From contig CM065308.1 of assembly GCA_033032175.1 (NCBI GenBank), positions 23,056,952 to 23,120,951 of the forward strand: DNA of 64,000 bases, given 5' to 3'. Source of the stretch: Saturnia japonica. Lineage: Eukaryota; Arthropoda; Insecta; Lepidoptera; Saturniidae. The position numbers and the translations under genes were made by a program. The notes beneath the pieces were generated by a model that made no database searches, had not been told where the DNA came from, and saw nothing but the letters and a program-made list of their open reading frames with translations. Positions 29,901 to 39,249 of this stretch are shown piece after piece; the stretch's first letter is position 1, and every line of letters starts with the position of its first letter.

Positions 29901-30678
29901 GCAAGCAATTCAAGTGCCATCGCGTTCAACACCAGAAGTGGTTAGGGCATTGATTACTTACTTTTCTTTTTACGGTATACCACAGAAAATTAGTTTCGAC
30001 CCTGGTACAGAATTTAATAATGAGCTATTAAAAGAATTAACCGACTTATATAAAATAAAATTGCACATAGGAACGCCAAATAATCCCAACTCGATGGGAA
30101 TAATTGAACGGTTTCATTCCACAATAATAGAGATCTATAGACTTGCTAAATACGAACGAAAATATACTGACGCCGTAAACTTAATGACATATTCCGTTAT
30201 GGCTTATAACAATACTATTCATAGTACCACGGATCTTTCACCATTCGAAGTAGTATTTGGACATACCGAGTTAAATTCTACATTTGATATAAATTTTGAT
30301 AAATTTTACAAACAACAATTAATTAAAGACCATAAGAAACGAACGCAGGTTTTATATAAATTCCTTACCGAAAAGACGGGAAATAATAAGGTTAAAGTTA
30401 GGGAAAAGCGAGGAGGTGAAGAACAACCACAATTAAAATTAGGAGACATCATTTTCTCTAAGGTCACAAATAAAAGGCAGTCTAAAGATAAACCTAAATT
30501 TCACAAAGCTTTGGTTACTGGTCCTGTTTCGCGTAACGTTATCCCTGTTAAAATTAAAGATAAAGACACAAAAGTTCCATTAAAAAACGTTAAACGCCCT
30601 TCACAGGCACCTCCGCGTCCTTCTGGCAGTAGCCATGCTGACGCAACTCCAGGCCCTTCAACTTCAGGATTTGAATAA
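26995..30678 (+). CDS. Fused Gag-protease-integrase of the errantivirus-like element, RT/RNase H absent
   Basis: 1227 codons, uninterrupted. Residues 1-190 form a Gag capsid-like region (FNGDKRHLNLFLRKCEFVI, WAELKDLLTQHFGDPRSEE). Residues about 255-345 are repeats built on QFGYKPQ/QLGYTPQ instead of a CCHC knuckle, followed by an acidic Tyr-rich stretch. Protease: DTG at residues 481-483 and LIGNDLL. Residues about 690-765 are low complexity. Integrase: linker (GIPILHEAID, KPKIKYFIYFENPEHRREF), zinc HHCC (HEGKTCH...CEKCK near 916), and a DDE triad D949, D1002, E1038 with 35 residues between the last two. The whole RT and RNase H block is missing between protease and linker. Gag and Pol are usually in different frames in this group; here they are one. 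It overlaps env by 44 bp. Confidence 0.9.
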   Translation: MATIRIIPNEMMKLIPQFNGDKRHLNLFLRKCEFVINKYKGSQEQNLYVMHALTSRLVDDAAALLSEREDIETWAELKDLLTQHFGDPRSEECIAIELENVKIKHGENYTDFCNRIQSIRAVLISKVNQLTNTEIKNAKIIIYNNMSLNVFLYNLPEHLIRTVRLKSPETLEKALEFVLEEVNFYEQYNTKNKLCRQQTGTSLQAKFNTPHLQSNLSGIPREVQGSIQSSGFRPILQPSNPPQFKFGVPGSQVKLPQTFGSQPQFGYKRQFGYKPQLGYTPQFGHKPQFGYKPQLGYTPQFGYKPQLSPQQFGMQQKLMQPTQFGSMPRQQFGYRQQINQGQLGYRPPQPTNALENTDVTMRTAPPLKHQGQGPPQGFRLNELELGEVGHYYYYDNNDYYDQEYWPQENNDYYEEFENENETKTTDDESKKVKDESISEEIQNFRIGDYTNKPEIVNLNCDVKLKLPYIHIPEIDAKFMIDTGSMRSFMSPRKAHNFYRSYASTEPFTVISTHASSNHNEVAYIPLMPSFKNDSYHKFYVYDVDDKYDGLIGNDLLIQLEAVIDLKHSKLVTKTTTIPIVNESNHLIILDPRTEQRVKLPTDQFSGEAILNFTKFCDGVRMPSAIVQCHNGYATTVIQNTLDKPMALTITKPFKVTEYVGSTERVNCHDVDMIDVEVDIIFDEKERKLQEHLKEVTENIAAIARRRTTDDSKTITISDSERTATASPISIPDTVIVEEPREYLVRSETDSTHTVHSARDMEFNGIPILHEAIDTKPNKILVFNWYRNEFQVKDLSRNNQKVLEVFLPIGNLDIIKEFLKKYIKPKIKYFIYFENPEHRREFSIVILELLKKGYVNFYECTERVIYVEDEEEKKIIITKLHEGKTCHRGITETIKRIRRNYYWPNMHEIVSAIINSCEKCKTAKYDRKPIKPLLQLTQTQNAPFQEVFIDIFTIESTHYLTLIDAFSKLGQAIQVPSRSTPEVVRALITYFSFYGIPQKISFDPGTEFNNELLKELTDLYKIKLHIGTPNNPNSMGIIERFHSTIIEIYRLAKYERKYTDAVNLMTYSVMAYNNTIHSTTDLSPFEVVFGHTELNSTFDINFDKFYKQQLIKDHKKRTQVLYKFLTEKTGNNKVKVREKRGGEEQPQLKLGDIIFSKVTNKRQSKDKPKFHKALVTGPVSRNVIPVKIKDKDTKVPLKNVKRPSQAPPRPSGSSHADATPGPSTSGFE

Positions 30679-32344
30679 GAACCCCGGAATTTTGCCCGTG
30701 AGAAATGGTGTCGCTGTAATCAATACAGATAAATGGATCGTAGCAAGGGTATTGGATTTTAAACCTATACAGGACGATTTAAAGTTTAATATAGCGCGTC
30801 TTTTTGAATTAGATAAGATAGTTAAAAATTATTTTCATGAAACCTTTACAAGTAACTTTAAAGATGTTAGAAAGCAAGTCGAATATATAAAAATATTAGC
30901 CATAAATAAATTTGAACAAATAACACCGTCGATTAGAATTAGGCGTGGACTATTAAATCCATTAGGTTCAATAATTAAAATCATTACTGGAAATCTCGAT
31001 CACGAGGATGCTATCAAATATGAGAAGTTAATTAGCGAAGTTCAGTCTGGTCAAAAATCTACCAATAGGAAACTAAGTATAGTTGCAGAAGCAATAGAGG
31101 TGTTAACAAATTCTACATTTGCAATTAACAATAACATCATTCAACTTAATAAAGAAATTGTGGTAACGTCTAAAAATATAAGCGACAAACTAAGAAAAGA
31201 ACATTTTGAAATTCAGATTATAAGTACATATAATTTACTAATTCACAACTTTCAGGCGATTCATATTAAGTTGAATGAGATTGAAACTAACTTTGCTTTA
31301 AGTAGATTAGGAATTTTACATCAGTCTATCATAGAGTCTAATAAGTTGTTACGTGTTCTGCAGGAAATAAATAAGTTTGAGAAATTAGTATATACACCTA
31401 CTTCAGAGAATTTAATTAAGATAGAACAAACCATAACTTTAAAAGCCTATTTTAAAGCAAATCGAATCACTTACCTTTTAGAAATACCTCTAATTGGGAA
31501 GGATACTTATAGCTATTATAAATTAATTCCATTACCTGTGCTATCCCGTAATTCCACAGTCATAATTCTACCCAAATACCCCTACTTGCTAGCAAAAGGG
31601 TTGAAGATCAAACTGCTCACTCACGCCTGTAAAGAAATCGACGAGTCCAGCTTTCTATGCCTCAACGAGGAAATGATCCAGTACACCTATGACGCTTGCG
31701 TTGTTGAGTTGATGACGTACGCCGACAATGTGACGTCATGCAGCCAGATTCCAGTTAACATCGAGCCAGTTAAGGTCCAGTTGCTGTACCCCAATCAATG
31801 GATTCTCTACAGTAAAAATGAAGAAGTACTTACCAGAACTTGTATCGACGAAATATTTCGTCTTAAGGTTAAGGGTACTTACATACTCACCCTGGATGAC
31901 TCTTGTGAAGTAAAAATTCATAACATAACGCTGAAAATACATCTGAAAGACAATGAAAATATAACATACAACAAACTCCCAATTGTAAACTTGCCAAATA
32001 TACACTTACCTGCTGAAAGGGAATCCTCCAGTCCATTGAACCTGGAAGGTGTCGATCTCATGGATTTAAAGTACCTATCATTCGTCCTCAAGAAAAGTTT
32101 CAGTGCTAGTGAAAATAGTGAAATCCAAAAGGCAATTATTGAAGTGAAAAGTGTTAGCGTTTGGACTCTTATATTATATGTACTCATTTTTGTAATAATC
32201 TGTAAACTAGTTCATAAGTACCGTGTTAAATTGTTTAAACTATGTATTCGAAGTTCTCATACTCAGGATAACTTCGAACTTAAGGAGGGAGGAGTTATAG
32301 AATCACCCTCTATGAATATCGCTACTCAGCAGTCTGTATTCTAG
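30635..32344 (+). CDS. Envelope glycoprotein (F-like) of the errantivirus-like element
   Basis: 569 codons, open. A furin-type site RIRR (residues 101-104) is followed by GLLNPLGSIIKIITG, the fusion-peptide region shared with baculovirus F proteins. A coiled-coil-like part follows, then a Cys-containing ectodomain, and a single membrane segment near residues 508-526 (WTLILYVLIFVIICKLV) with a cytoplasmic tail of about 43 residues. The tail's last residues are encoded inside the 3' LTR. The unspliced ORF has no signal peptide, which fits production from a spliced RNA (see the candidate splice sites). In this family Env mediates membrane fusion and can allow cell-to-cell spread. No break is visible. 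Confidence 0.88.
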   Translation: MLTQLQALQLQDLNKNPGILPVRNGVAVINTDKWIVARVLDFKPIQDDLKFNIARLFELDKIVKNYFHETFTSNFKDVRKQVEYIKILAINKFEQITPSIRIRRGLLNPLGSIIKIITGNLDHEDAIKYEKLISEVQSGQKSTNRKLSIVAEAIEVLTNSTFAINNNIIQLNKEIVVTSKNISDKLRKEHFEIQIISTYNLLIHNFQAIHIKLNEIETNFALSRLGILHQSIIESNKLLRVLQEINKFEKLVYTPTSENLIKIEQTITLKAYFKANRITYLLEIPLIGKDTYSYYKLIPLPVLSRNSTVIILPKYPYLLAKGLKIKLLTHACKEIDESSFLCLNEEMIQYTYDACVVELMTYADNVTSCSQIPVNIEPVKVQLLYPNQWILYSKNEEVLTRTCIDEIFRLKVKGTYILTLDDSCEVKIHNITLKIHLKDNENITYNKLPIVNLPNIHLPAERESSSPLNLEGVDLMDLKYLSFVLKKSFSASENSEIQKAIIEVKSVSVWTLILYVLIFVIICKLVHKYRVKLFKLCIRSSHTQDNFELKEGGVIESPSMNIATQQSVF

Positions 32345-32519
32345 AGAAGCCAGACGCAACGTTGCAGTAAACTGATCCTGTAAGGCGCGTCTGGTGTTTG
32401 CTTCGTAGTTTTAAGAGTATTTTTAAGTTAGTCTTAAGACATGTATGGTCGCGAATAAACGCTTCTTAAAAAATTTAAAATCTTTTTTTTTAAGTCCTCC
32501 GCTCGCGCACGACTTGACT
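32293..32519 (+). repeat. 3' LTR of the errantivirus-like element
   Basis: 227 bp; differs from the 5' LTR by one extra T in the run near 32482-32490 and C for T in cgctcgcg. Preceded by the tract aaggagggagg; followed by TSD ATCT (32520-32523). Confidence 0.93.
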
Positions 32520-32523
32520 ATCT

Positions 32524-33680
32524 TTATTTCAAGGTGCATTTTTCGCAAGTCGTATTTATTTGTACACAAATTGAGTTATTTTTGTAATAAGATACGTATC
32601 GATGAAGTTTGTATAATTAAAAAAAAAGATAATGTAGACTTTATTAAAAGTATTTACAAAGAGATGGCTTCATTAGGTGATTGGCGCGGACCTCGAATAT
32701 GTGTTTTACAAGGAGTAAACCAAATCACGAATAATGACCAAAAACTATTATTATGAAGGTCTTCCATTTACTGCCATTTAGTGGGCACGTGAGAGTACGA
32801 AGAATGGTAAATACCATTAAAAGAAGATACTACTGGCCAGGTATCGATAAAGACGTTTTAGATTTTGTGAAAAATGTACGAAATGTCAGAAGTTGAAACA
32901 TTTTCGTTACATTAAAGAGCCCTTGGAGATTACTACCACGGTATCTTCGGCATTTGATAAATTATTTTTAGATGTATTATGACCTTTAGACAGGGATATC
33001 GATGGAAATTCCTATACATACATTGACCATGCAGTGTGAACTATCTAAATCTGTACAAGCTATTCCTCTCAAAAACAAAAACAAGATATATTTGTGAAAC
33101 AGTTTATTTTAAGGTTTGGTTTTCCTGAAATAATAGCAACAGATCAAGGGACAGAGTTTATTTCCGCTACTATGGAAGAGGTATGTAAAATTCTAAAAAT
33201 TGTAAAATTAACCTCAACAGCCTATCATCACCAGTCCACTGGAGCTCTTGAAAATATGCACAAAACATCGGGTGCCATTTTGGTGTTTTAGTTATAATAA
33301 CACTGTACATTCTGAAACAATGTATACGCCATTTGAACTCGTTTTTGGTAAACTCTGTCGTATACCAAGCAATATTTCTACTAAAATTGAACCTATATAT
33401 AATATTGATAATTACCCGTTACAATTTAAATATCGATTACAATTGGCACACGCTGATCTAAAGGAAATTTTGTTAATCAATGAGAATAAGAGGAAAGAAG
33501 CATATGATAAATATGTCAATCCAATCAAATATGAAAAGACGATTTAATACTAATGAAAAATGAAACAGGTCCTAAAATAGATGTACTTTTTGAAGGTCCG
33601 TATAGAGATATAGAAAATTTAAAATCTAACATTCAAATAGATTTAGTACATAAGAATAGAAGTAGGCCTTATTATCAATA
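32524..33680 (+). pseudogene. Ty3/Gypsy integrase remnant (outermost element, piece 3)
   Basis: Continues the base-layer pol gene. The zinc region is readable as RMVNTIKRRYYWPGIDKD followed by CTKCQKLKHF; the core as FGFPEIIATDQGTEFIS (33112-33165) and TAYHHQSTGALENMH; the C-terminal part as YTPFELVFGKLCRIPSN and HADLKEILLINENKRKEAYD (about 33320-33510). Several stops and frame changes are present (for example before 33094 and at 33289). The spacing and style resemble the 17.6/297 group of Gypsy elements. The gene ends near 33680 (VHKNRSRPYYQ, stop). No env follows. Confidence 0.83.
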
Positions 33681-33784
33681 ATTATGTATAACTTGTAATG
33701 TTATAAAATTAGAAAAATGTTTGGTCTTAACTATAATTTTCTTAATTTAAGTTAAAAAAAAAAATATTCAGTAGACTTTTTACC

Positions 33785-35385
33785 TTGCCGCTTCTCTCGA
33801 GGCATCTCCGATGCCGACTTGGAGGTGGTCGACTAGGGAGTCGATCGCGAGATCTACGTGCACAACTGACTCCTATACGTCCGGGACCCTAACGATACTG
33901 GGCGAGGACTGCCTATCCGCGAGGTAGTATTTGAGTTTGGCATAGTCAATCATTGTGACTGAAGGAGGGCTGGAGTCATCTAGTTGTCCTAGCTGTAGGA
34001 TAACCGGGCGATGGTCGGAATCGAGTTCGTGTACGACCCGAATGAGTCGTACCTGAAGCGCGATATTTTTCAGGAGGGCTATGTCAAGCACTGTCGGTGT
34101 ACAGTGATCTTGAAAGTGGGTGGGAGTGGAAGGCTCTATGACGTCAAAGTTTAACTCGTCCGACAACCCTTCGAGAATAACCCCATTGCTGGAGTCTCTC
34201 CAATTGTTGAAGGACGTGTGTCCACTGTTGAGTTAACCCGCGATAATGACCGATGTGCCGAGCGAAATTAGCTTTTGTAGGTCAGACCTGAGAGGTACTT
34301 TCGTCGTGAGAGGTACACGGATACGATCGTTATGGACGGATGATCGGTCATTCCTAGTCTACACACGGATACTTCCATATTGGTATGCATGCAATACAAC
34401 GAGCGTTTGTAGTAGATGAGAGTGCCGCCCCCTCGGCCGTCACGGTCATTTCTAACAATGTAGTAGTTTGCAATACTCGGATTGTGTTTACCACGCTTTA
34501 AGAGCGTTTCCTGTACTATGAGAACGTCTATTTGGTGATCTTTAAGAAAAGTCGCGACGAGATCACGCTGCGGATATAAGTTCCGCGCATTAAAAAAGGA
34601 GATGTTTATTCCTCTCGGCTTGAGCCTAGCCATTGAGAGGCCTGAGGTTGTTGGCTTCGCGATCGAGACGCTGTAGCGTCTCTACGAGCCGGGGAAAGGC
34701 AAATACGGTTTCGACGAAACCGTACTGCTCCAGATGTGCCTTGTATGCGAGGACCTCGCGTATCTCGTGCTCACGAAGGAGCGAGAGCATGAGGTCATCT
34801 TTTGTGACATGGGTGGAGGCGCGGGCGCTGGAGCGTGGGGCGCGGGGATATCCATAGCCATGAGGGGCTATGGTTTGGGGGCCCATGCGTTCTGAGTCGA
34901 ACGCACGGGTTTGGGCTGCACCTGGGGTGCGGGGGGGCCTACGGTCGCCTGAGTGCGGCAGGGGTTCGGGAGGGACGGAAACACCTCTGAGGGGCAGCCT
35001 GCCAAGGGCGGCGAGGGAGCGTGGTGCGCGGGGCCTTGGGGCATCCGCGATAGTTCGCGGGATGTCCCTTCTCCCTGCATAGTACGCAGCTCGGGGGGGG
35101 GGGGGGGGGGGGGGGGGTAGAGTACGCTGACGCGTGCACTCCCTGGTTGGGTGGTCTTCTAGGCACTTAACGCACCTCGGACTTAGGAAGCAGTTGCGAG
35201 CGGAGTGCCAGTACAAATGACAGTTGTGGCATTGGGAGGGCTTGAGATTTTTGTATGGCCGGCTCTACGGATACGCCGGAAAGCTCGCATACCTGCTCGA
35301 GATTAAAGTTTTTTTTGCCTTCCGGCGTCTTATCTAGTATTAAAACGAGCAGTTGAAGGGCTCGTTTTTCCTTGTTGTACATCTG
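33785..35385 (-). mobile_element. Jockey-family LINE fragment, minus strand, 3' part missing
   Basis: Same family as 18937-22839. ORF1 remnants: 35382-35167 (LEQVCELSGVSVEPAIQKS), 35216-34626 (YWHSARNCFLSPRCVKCLEDH; LLREHEIREVLAYKAHLEQ) and a knuckle CVLCREKGHPANYRGC in a third frame. A run of 25 G on this strand (35093-35117) causes the frame change between knuckles. ORF2 N-terminus: 34633-34268 (FFNARNLYPQRDL, QETLLKRGKHNPS) and 34166-33873 (ELDSDHRPVILQL). Similarity ends at 33785 inside the endonuclease-RT linker, so the RT and 3' end are gone. LINE copies normally lose the 5' end; this one kept 5' sequence and lost the 3' end, implying later deletion or recombination. Confidence 0.87.
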
Positions 35386-36400
35386 ATGTACTTCTCGGAT
35401 GGGGAATGGCCCCTATGGCTAAAAGTGGAGTCAGTCAAAAAAAAAACCACTCTCCGTCATTCCATTTTAGAACTTCACCACTCTGCTATGGAACTTGACC
35501 AATATTGTAACCACATGTCGTAACCGCCATAAGAAAAAGTTTCTGCCTCGCCTACAACTGCCTTATCGTGAAGATTGAACTGCATTTTTATTTTGAAGCG
35601 GATTCAAAAGGAAGACTTGAAGTCCACCATAGAAATCATTCATGCGTTTTACACTATGTGTATTGTGGTCGTAATCCCTATCACCCCGTTATATTATTGT
35701 ATATAAAATGAACGATCTAGGAACACGACATACCAAAAAAAAATTATACATGGGTTTATTATTATGGTCGACGCATTTTAAAGTGAGTCGTCGGGCAATA
35801 AATGTCACTGACAATAGGAATGTTCACGCAATGCAACCCGTTATCTTTACTTAGCTACCTGCGCACGCGGGGTCTATGCGTCATCGTGACCTTCATTATC
35901 ACTCCGACTCCTGATTGGTCGTTATAAGTAATGGTTGTTGTTTTTCTATAAATATAAGATTTTTTGTTATGACATTCATTACATTACTTGCACTTCGTTA
36001 CGCATACGCATACGCATTACGTAAATTATTCCTATTAATACTTAACATAATTTAGCATATCGATCGTACCTATCCCGTTATCGATATGCACCTCTACAAT
36101 TCTTACGCACATCACTACACCTCTCCATAAGACCTGTAGTAAGTGCAAGCGAGAAAGACAAATAAATATGATACCCGAAGCCTCAGTTCATAATGCGTCG
36201 ACTGTATATGTATGGTGGTCGCGATCCCTACCGCCCCTCTATATTACTGCATAAACACTGACTGATCTATAAACATGACAAACAAAAAAAAATCATAGAT
36301 GGATTTATAACTCTATGTATATGATACTGTAAATCATCCCTTATTGTACCACCTTGCGGATTAATTATTCAAAAACCCGAGACCCTTTTATTTATTCCTA
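35386..36400. other. Spacer with a diverged direct repeat pair
   Basis: No gene seen. Two related stretches of about 115 bp in the same orientation occur at about 35655-35765 and 36205-36315 (tgtggtcgtaatccctatcaccc / tggtggtcgcgatccctaccgcc, then gacatacc/gacaaac with an A-run and tacatgggttta / tagatggattta). TATA-like tctataaatataag is at about 35945. This could be an old SINE pair or a decayed LTR; I cannot decide. Confidence 0.45.
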
Positions 36401-36404
36401 AAAG

Positions 36405-36725
36405 CATAAATATGAATTTTCATGTCCCTAAATTGGAAAATACTGGGTTTTTCATACAAAATTTAACCTCCTATTTGGCCCTCATGTTTTATCTTTGCGC
36501 TATAATGTACCCTATGTCCGTCTCCAAGGTGCAATATATCTCTATTCATCAAAATTGGTTTGATGGGTTCTTCGTACAAACCTTCATCCCCTATTTCACC
36601 CATTAAAGTTTTATTTTCACCACACAAGGTAGCCAGTCTTTTTCCAAAATCCAACATATCTCTATACCAAAATTCATCAAAATTGGGTTCTTCATACGAC
36701 GAATGTTCAACGGGCTTTTTAAATT
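36405..36725. repeat. SINE/RTE-tail-like tandem repeat, degenerate
   Basis: Three imperfect units share catcaaaattgg, ttcttcgtacaaa or ttcatacaaa, and ccctatttcaccc/cctatttggccc. The pieces 'tgtaccctatgtccgtctcc' and 'atatctctattcatcaaaattgg' match the style of the 3' tails of lepidopteran RTE LINEs and their SINEs. No coding potential. Confidence 0.5.
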
Positions 36726-36834
36726 GATATAATTTTTTTTATTGTACAGATGTTTTGTAGCAAATTTTGCTATAGTGCCAGATCCACTGCATGATCTCAC
36801 TAAAGGTGGCAAGAAAGGAAAAAAATAATTGTAA

Positions 36835-37285
36835 TCAAGAAGCAGAAAAGGCATTTCTAGATTTAAATACAGCCTTCGACACTAATCCTTAATGTACCAA
36901 ATTTCTCTAAGCCTTTTTACGTACAATGTGATGCTTCGAACAATGGTATTGGAGTGGTTCTAACACAAACAGTATATGAAGAAGAAAAACCTTTAGCATT
37001 TGTTAGCCGTAAATTAACAGCAAACGAAGCTAAGTATTCATCATCAGAAAGAGAATTGTTAAGTGTATTACATGCAGTAGAACAATTTTGACCTTATGTA
37101 GAAGGCAGCCACTTTTAAGTTATTTCTGATCACAGCGCTTTATAATGGCTTCATTAGAATAAATACCCTCACGGTCGCTTAGCAAGATGGGCAATGCGTC
37201 TACAACAATTTGATTATGAAATCATACATCGCAAAGGAAGGGATAATATAGTACCAGATGCTCTATCAAGAGCAATGTTAACACT
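36835..37285 (+). pseudogene. Second Ty3/Gypsy family, RNase H fragment
   Basis: Readable pieces: YVQCDASNNGIGVVLTQ, KPLAFVSRKLTANEAKYSS, ERELLSVLHAVEQF, then after stops RLARWAMRLQQFDYEI and RKGRDNIVPDALSRA (37181-37276). The order is that of Gypsy RNase H through the start of the linker. There are stops and a frame change at about 37090-37170. The wording (DASNNGIGVVLTQ, KGRDNIVPDALSRA) differs from the base-layer element at 105-355, so this is another Gypsy family. Confidence 0.8.
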
Positions 37286-37640
37286 TGCACTTTCCTCTAC
37301 TCTTACCTCAGCCAACACAAGAATACAGAGATCACGCCATCTGTGGTTCCTAATAAGAAACAATGCAAAACATTGTGCTGCGGGTGGTGGCGCTAGTTAT
37401 GGTTGGTATGAAGAAAAAATACGTGTTCGCGAGCTGACTGCTGAGCTCCGGAAAATAAATAAAAAAAGGTCTCATCTATACTTTAATGGGGCTCCATTAC
37501 CATCCCAACCCAAGTGCTGTGGTTGTGCAGTGAGGAACTATAAATCTACAACTGGATACTGCAACTGTAACTTAATCAAAGGGATCGAAGCGACGTGTAT
37601 CAAAGGCCGAGGTAAGTTTTATACATAACCTTTCCCGATA
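37286..37640 (+). other. Unidentified Cys-rich open stretch with donor-like end
   Basis: The frame open from the Gypsy fragment continues to 37626 with content unlike Gypsy: ELTAELRKINKKRSHLYFNG and KCCGCAVRNYKSTTGYCNCN. The last coding bases run into GAGGTAAGT (about 37608), a good splice-donor match. This may be a host exon, a retrocopy or chance. I do not recognise it. Confidence 0.3.
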
Positions 37641-38770
37641 CGTTTCTCCCACGTGCAAATTGTCCTGAGTTCAAATTCCATCATAATATATTCACTGGTT
37701 AAAGACTTCCGGTCTATCAAGACGATCGGTCAAGTCTCACCACACGAACATGAACGTTTATTAAACTACACGCAGAGATGGCGGTGGTCCGCATGATTCA
37801 CGTATGAATACGAAAACATCCACGGTACCTACCTACTGCGTGCGAGAAAAAAATAAACAGAATATTATCGTAGTTTAACGTGTCCTTTGATCAGAAATTG
37901 TGAAATTTAATTGGAAATTGCGGGCGACACGGGGTAAGTGATAGTATAACAAATAACGAATATAATAATACCGTTTTCTTTTACACATTGAATATAAGGG
38001 TTTGTTTTTATGAACCATTTATTAGCTCCTTTAAGTAACACGGGTAACGCAAACAAATCAATTCGTTCAACTGCCGAAGTACGTCCAGTGTTGAGTGGAA
38101 GGTACTGTCACACTAGAATTATTGAGTCATTCTAATATTCAAGTGCGAATCTTGTTCATAGTTACTTCAATAGTAACTTGGAAATTTTGTCGATATAAAA
38201 GATAACAGTATTAACGTTATCGGCTCTTTACCACCAATATTTTTTTAAAATATATTAAACGGATGTGAAAAGTACGTCACAGATATATTATATTAAATTT
38301 GTTATACCAGTATATTCCATATAAATAGCGAAACAATAAGTTATTTCTAACTTTTTACAAAGGAAAAAAGCCTTTAAAGAGTTCATCGATTCCCGTGCTA
38401 AGGATTTTTATAGCAGAGGCGTCAAAGAACTTCCATTAAAATGGCAAAAGTGTATCGACTATACTTCGAGTAGGTAATTAAAGATGTACTTTTATTTAAT
38501 TTGAATAGTAACAAAGAGCTGAATTGAGTTGCGCATTGCGAGCGCGAGCGGTATCATACGTGTCGAAAGCAACATTCTGTGTCTTCACTAAAACGATACC
38601 TATGATTATTGAATAATGTTATTGGTAACTATATTTTTAAATATACATATAACTAACTCGGCTCTGCTCGCGTGGGCACTGTAGTGTTACTCAGGGTTGT
38701 TGTGCTAGTAGGCTAGTAGATACCTATAAACACTTATTGCGGTCGACATGCACCCCCTAGGACTCTGAGC
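37641..38770. other. Spacer, nothing recognised
   Basis: AT-rich with no open frame of interest, no clear repeat and no element ends that I can support. Confidence 0.5.
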
Positions 38771-38774
38771 CCGG

Positions 38775-38945
38775 GTGCCTCGCACCCCTTGCAATGCAAT
38801 TGAACATGTCTGGGATGTTCTAAAGAGACGGGTAAGATCAGTGCAACCTGCTCCAGACAACACCAGGAAGCTAAAAAGAGTAATTGCAGAAGAGGGGGCC
38901 ATGTCCATCAAAACGTTATTAAAAATATCGTGGAAATCATGCCCA
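38775..38945 (+). pseudogene. Tc1/mariner transposase C-terminal fragment
   Basis: One frame reads CNAIEHVWDVLKRRVRSVQP followed by KLKRVIAEEGAMS, the tail of a Tc1-like transposase around the catalytic Glu (IEH) with a stop at about 38951. The usual DLNPIEHLWD is changed and everything upstream is missing. It belongs to a different family from the Tc1 element at 45530. It abuts the left edge of the tandem duplication. Confidence 0.75.
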
Positions 38946-39241
38946 GTCATTTAGCAGCCCAGTTCGCATGTCCGTCTTCTTTCTTTATTACTATGGTGGC
39001 GGCGCCGTCGATGAGGTTGTCTCACAAGAGAATGTCACATAACTGTATATGTATTTTTTTGTGATATGTACCAACCCCTTTTCTAACTTTTCGTTAATAA
39101 CAAACACATTCATAATTAATTAAGAGTCTAAACAATTCATCATTCTTGACAAATAGGTATATTAACACACTAGATAAATCTTCAGAATTTAATACAATCG
39201 TAATTATGATAAGATACAGCCACATTACATATTGCTTGGGG

Positions 39242-39249
39242 TATATAAG
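39242..39249 (+). promoter_or_regulatory. TATA box of protease copy 1
   Basis: tatataag, 63 bp before the ATG at 39305; a start site about 30 bp downstream would give a short leader of 30-35 nt. Copy 2 has tatataaa at the equivalent place, a one-base difference. Confidence 0.7.

Larger units (their letters stand above)
26205..32519 (+). mobile_element. Errantivirus-like element (Gypsy group with env) lacking RT and RNase H
   Basis: LTRs begin AGTTATAG and end GACTTGACT, the AGT...ACT type of errantiviruses, with a 4-bp TSD ATCT. The primer site TGGCGCAGCCGGTAGGAT overlaps the last LTR base, again typical, and a polypurine tract (aaggagggagg) precedes the 3' LTR. Length is 6315 bp against about 7.5-8 kb for the group. 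ORF 26995-30678 is Gag, protease and integrase in one frame; ORF 30635-32344 is Env. The RT-RNase H block is absent. The LTRs differ by one T-run indel and one C/T change in about 226 bp, so the insertion is young. Confidence 0.93.

Noticed and set aside
30635..32344. Domesticated host envelope gene
   Set aside because: It lies inside an element with near-identical LTRs and a TSD; there is no sign of independent host use or selection beyond the element.
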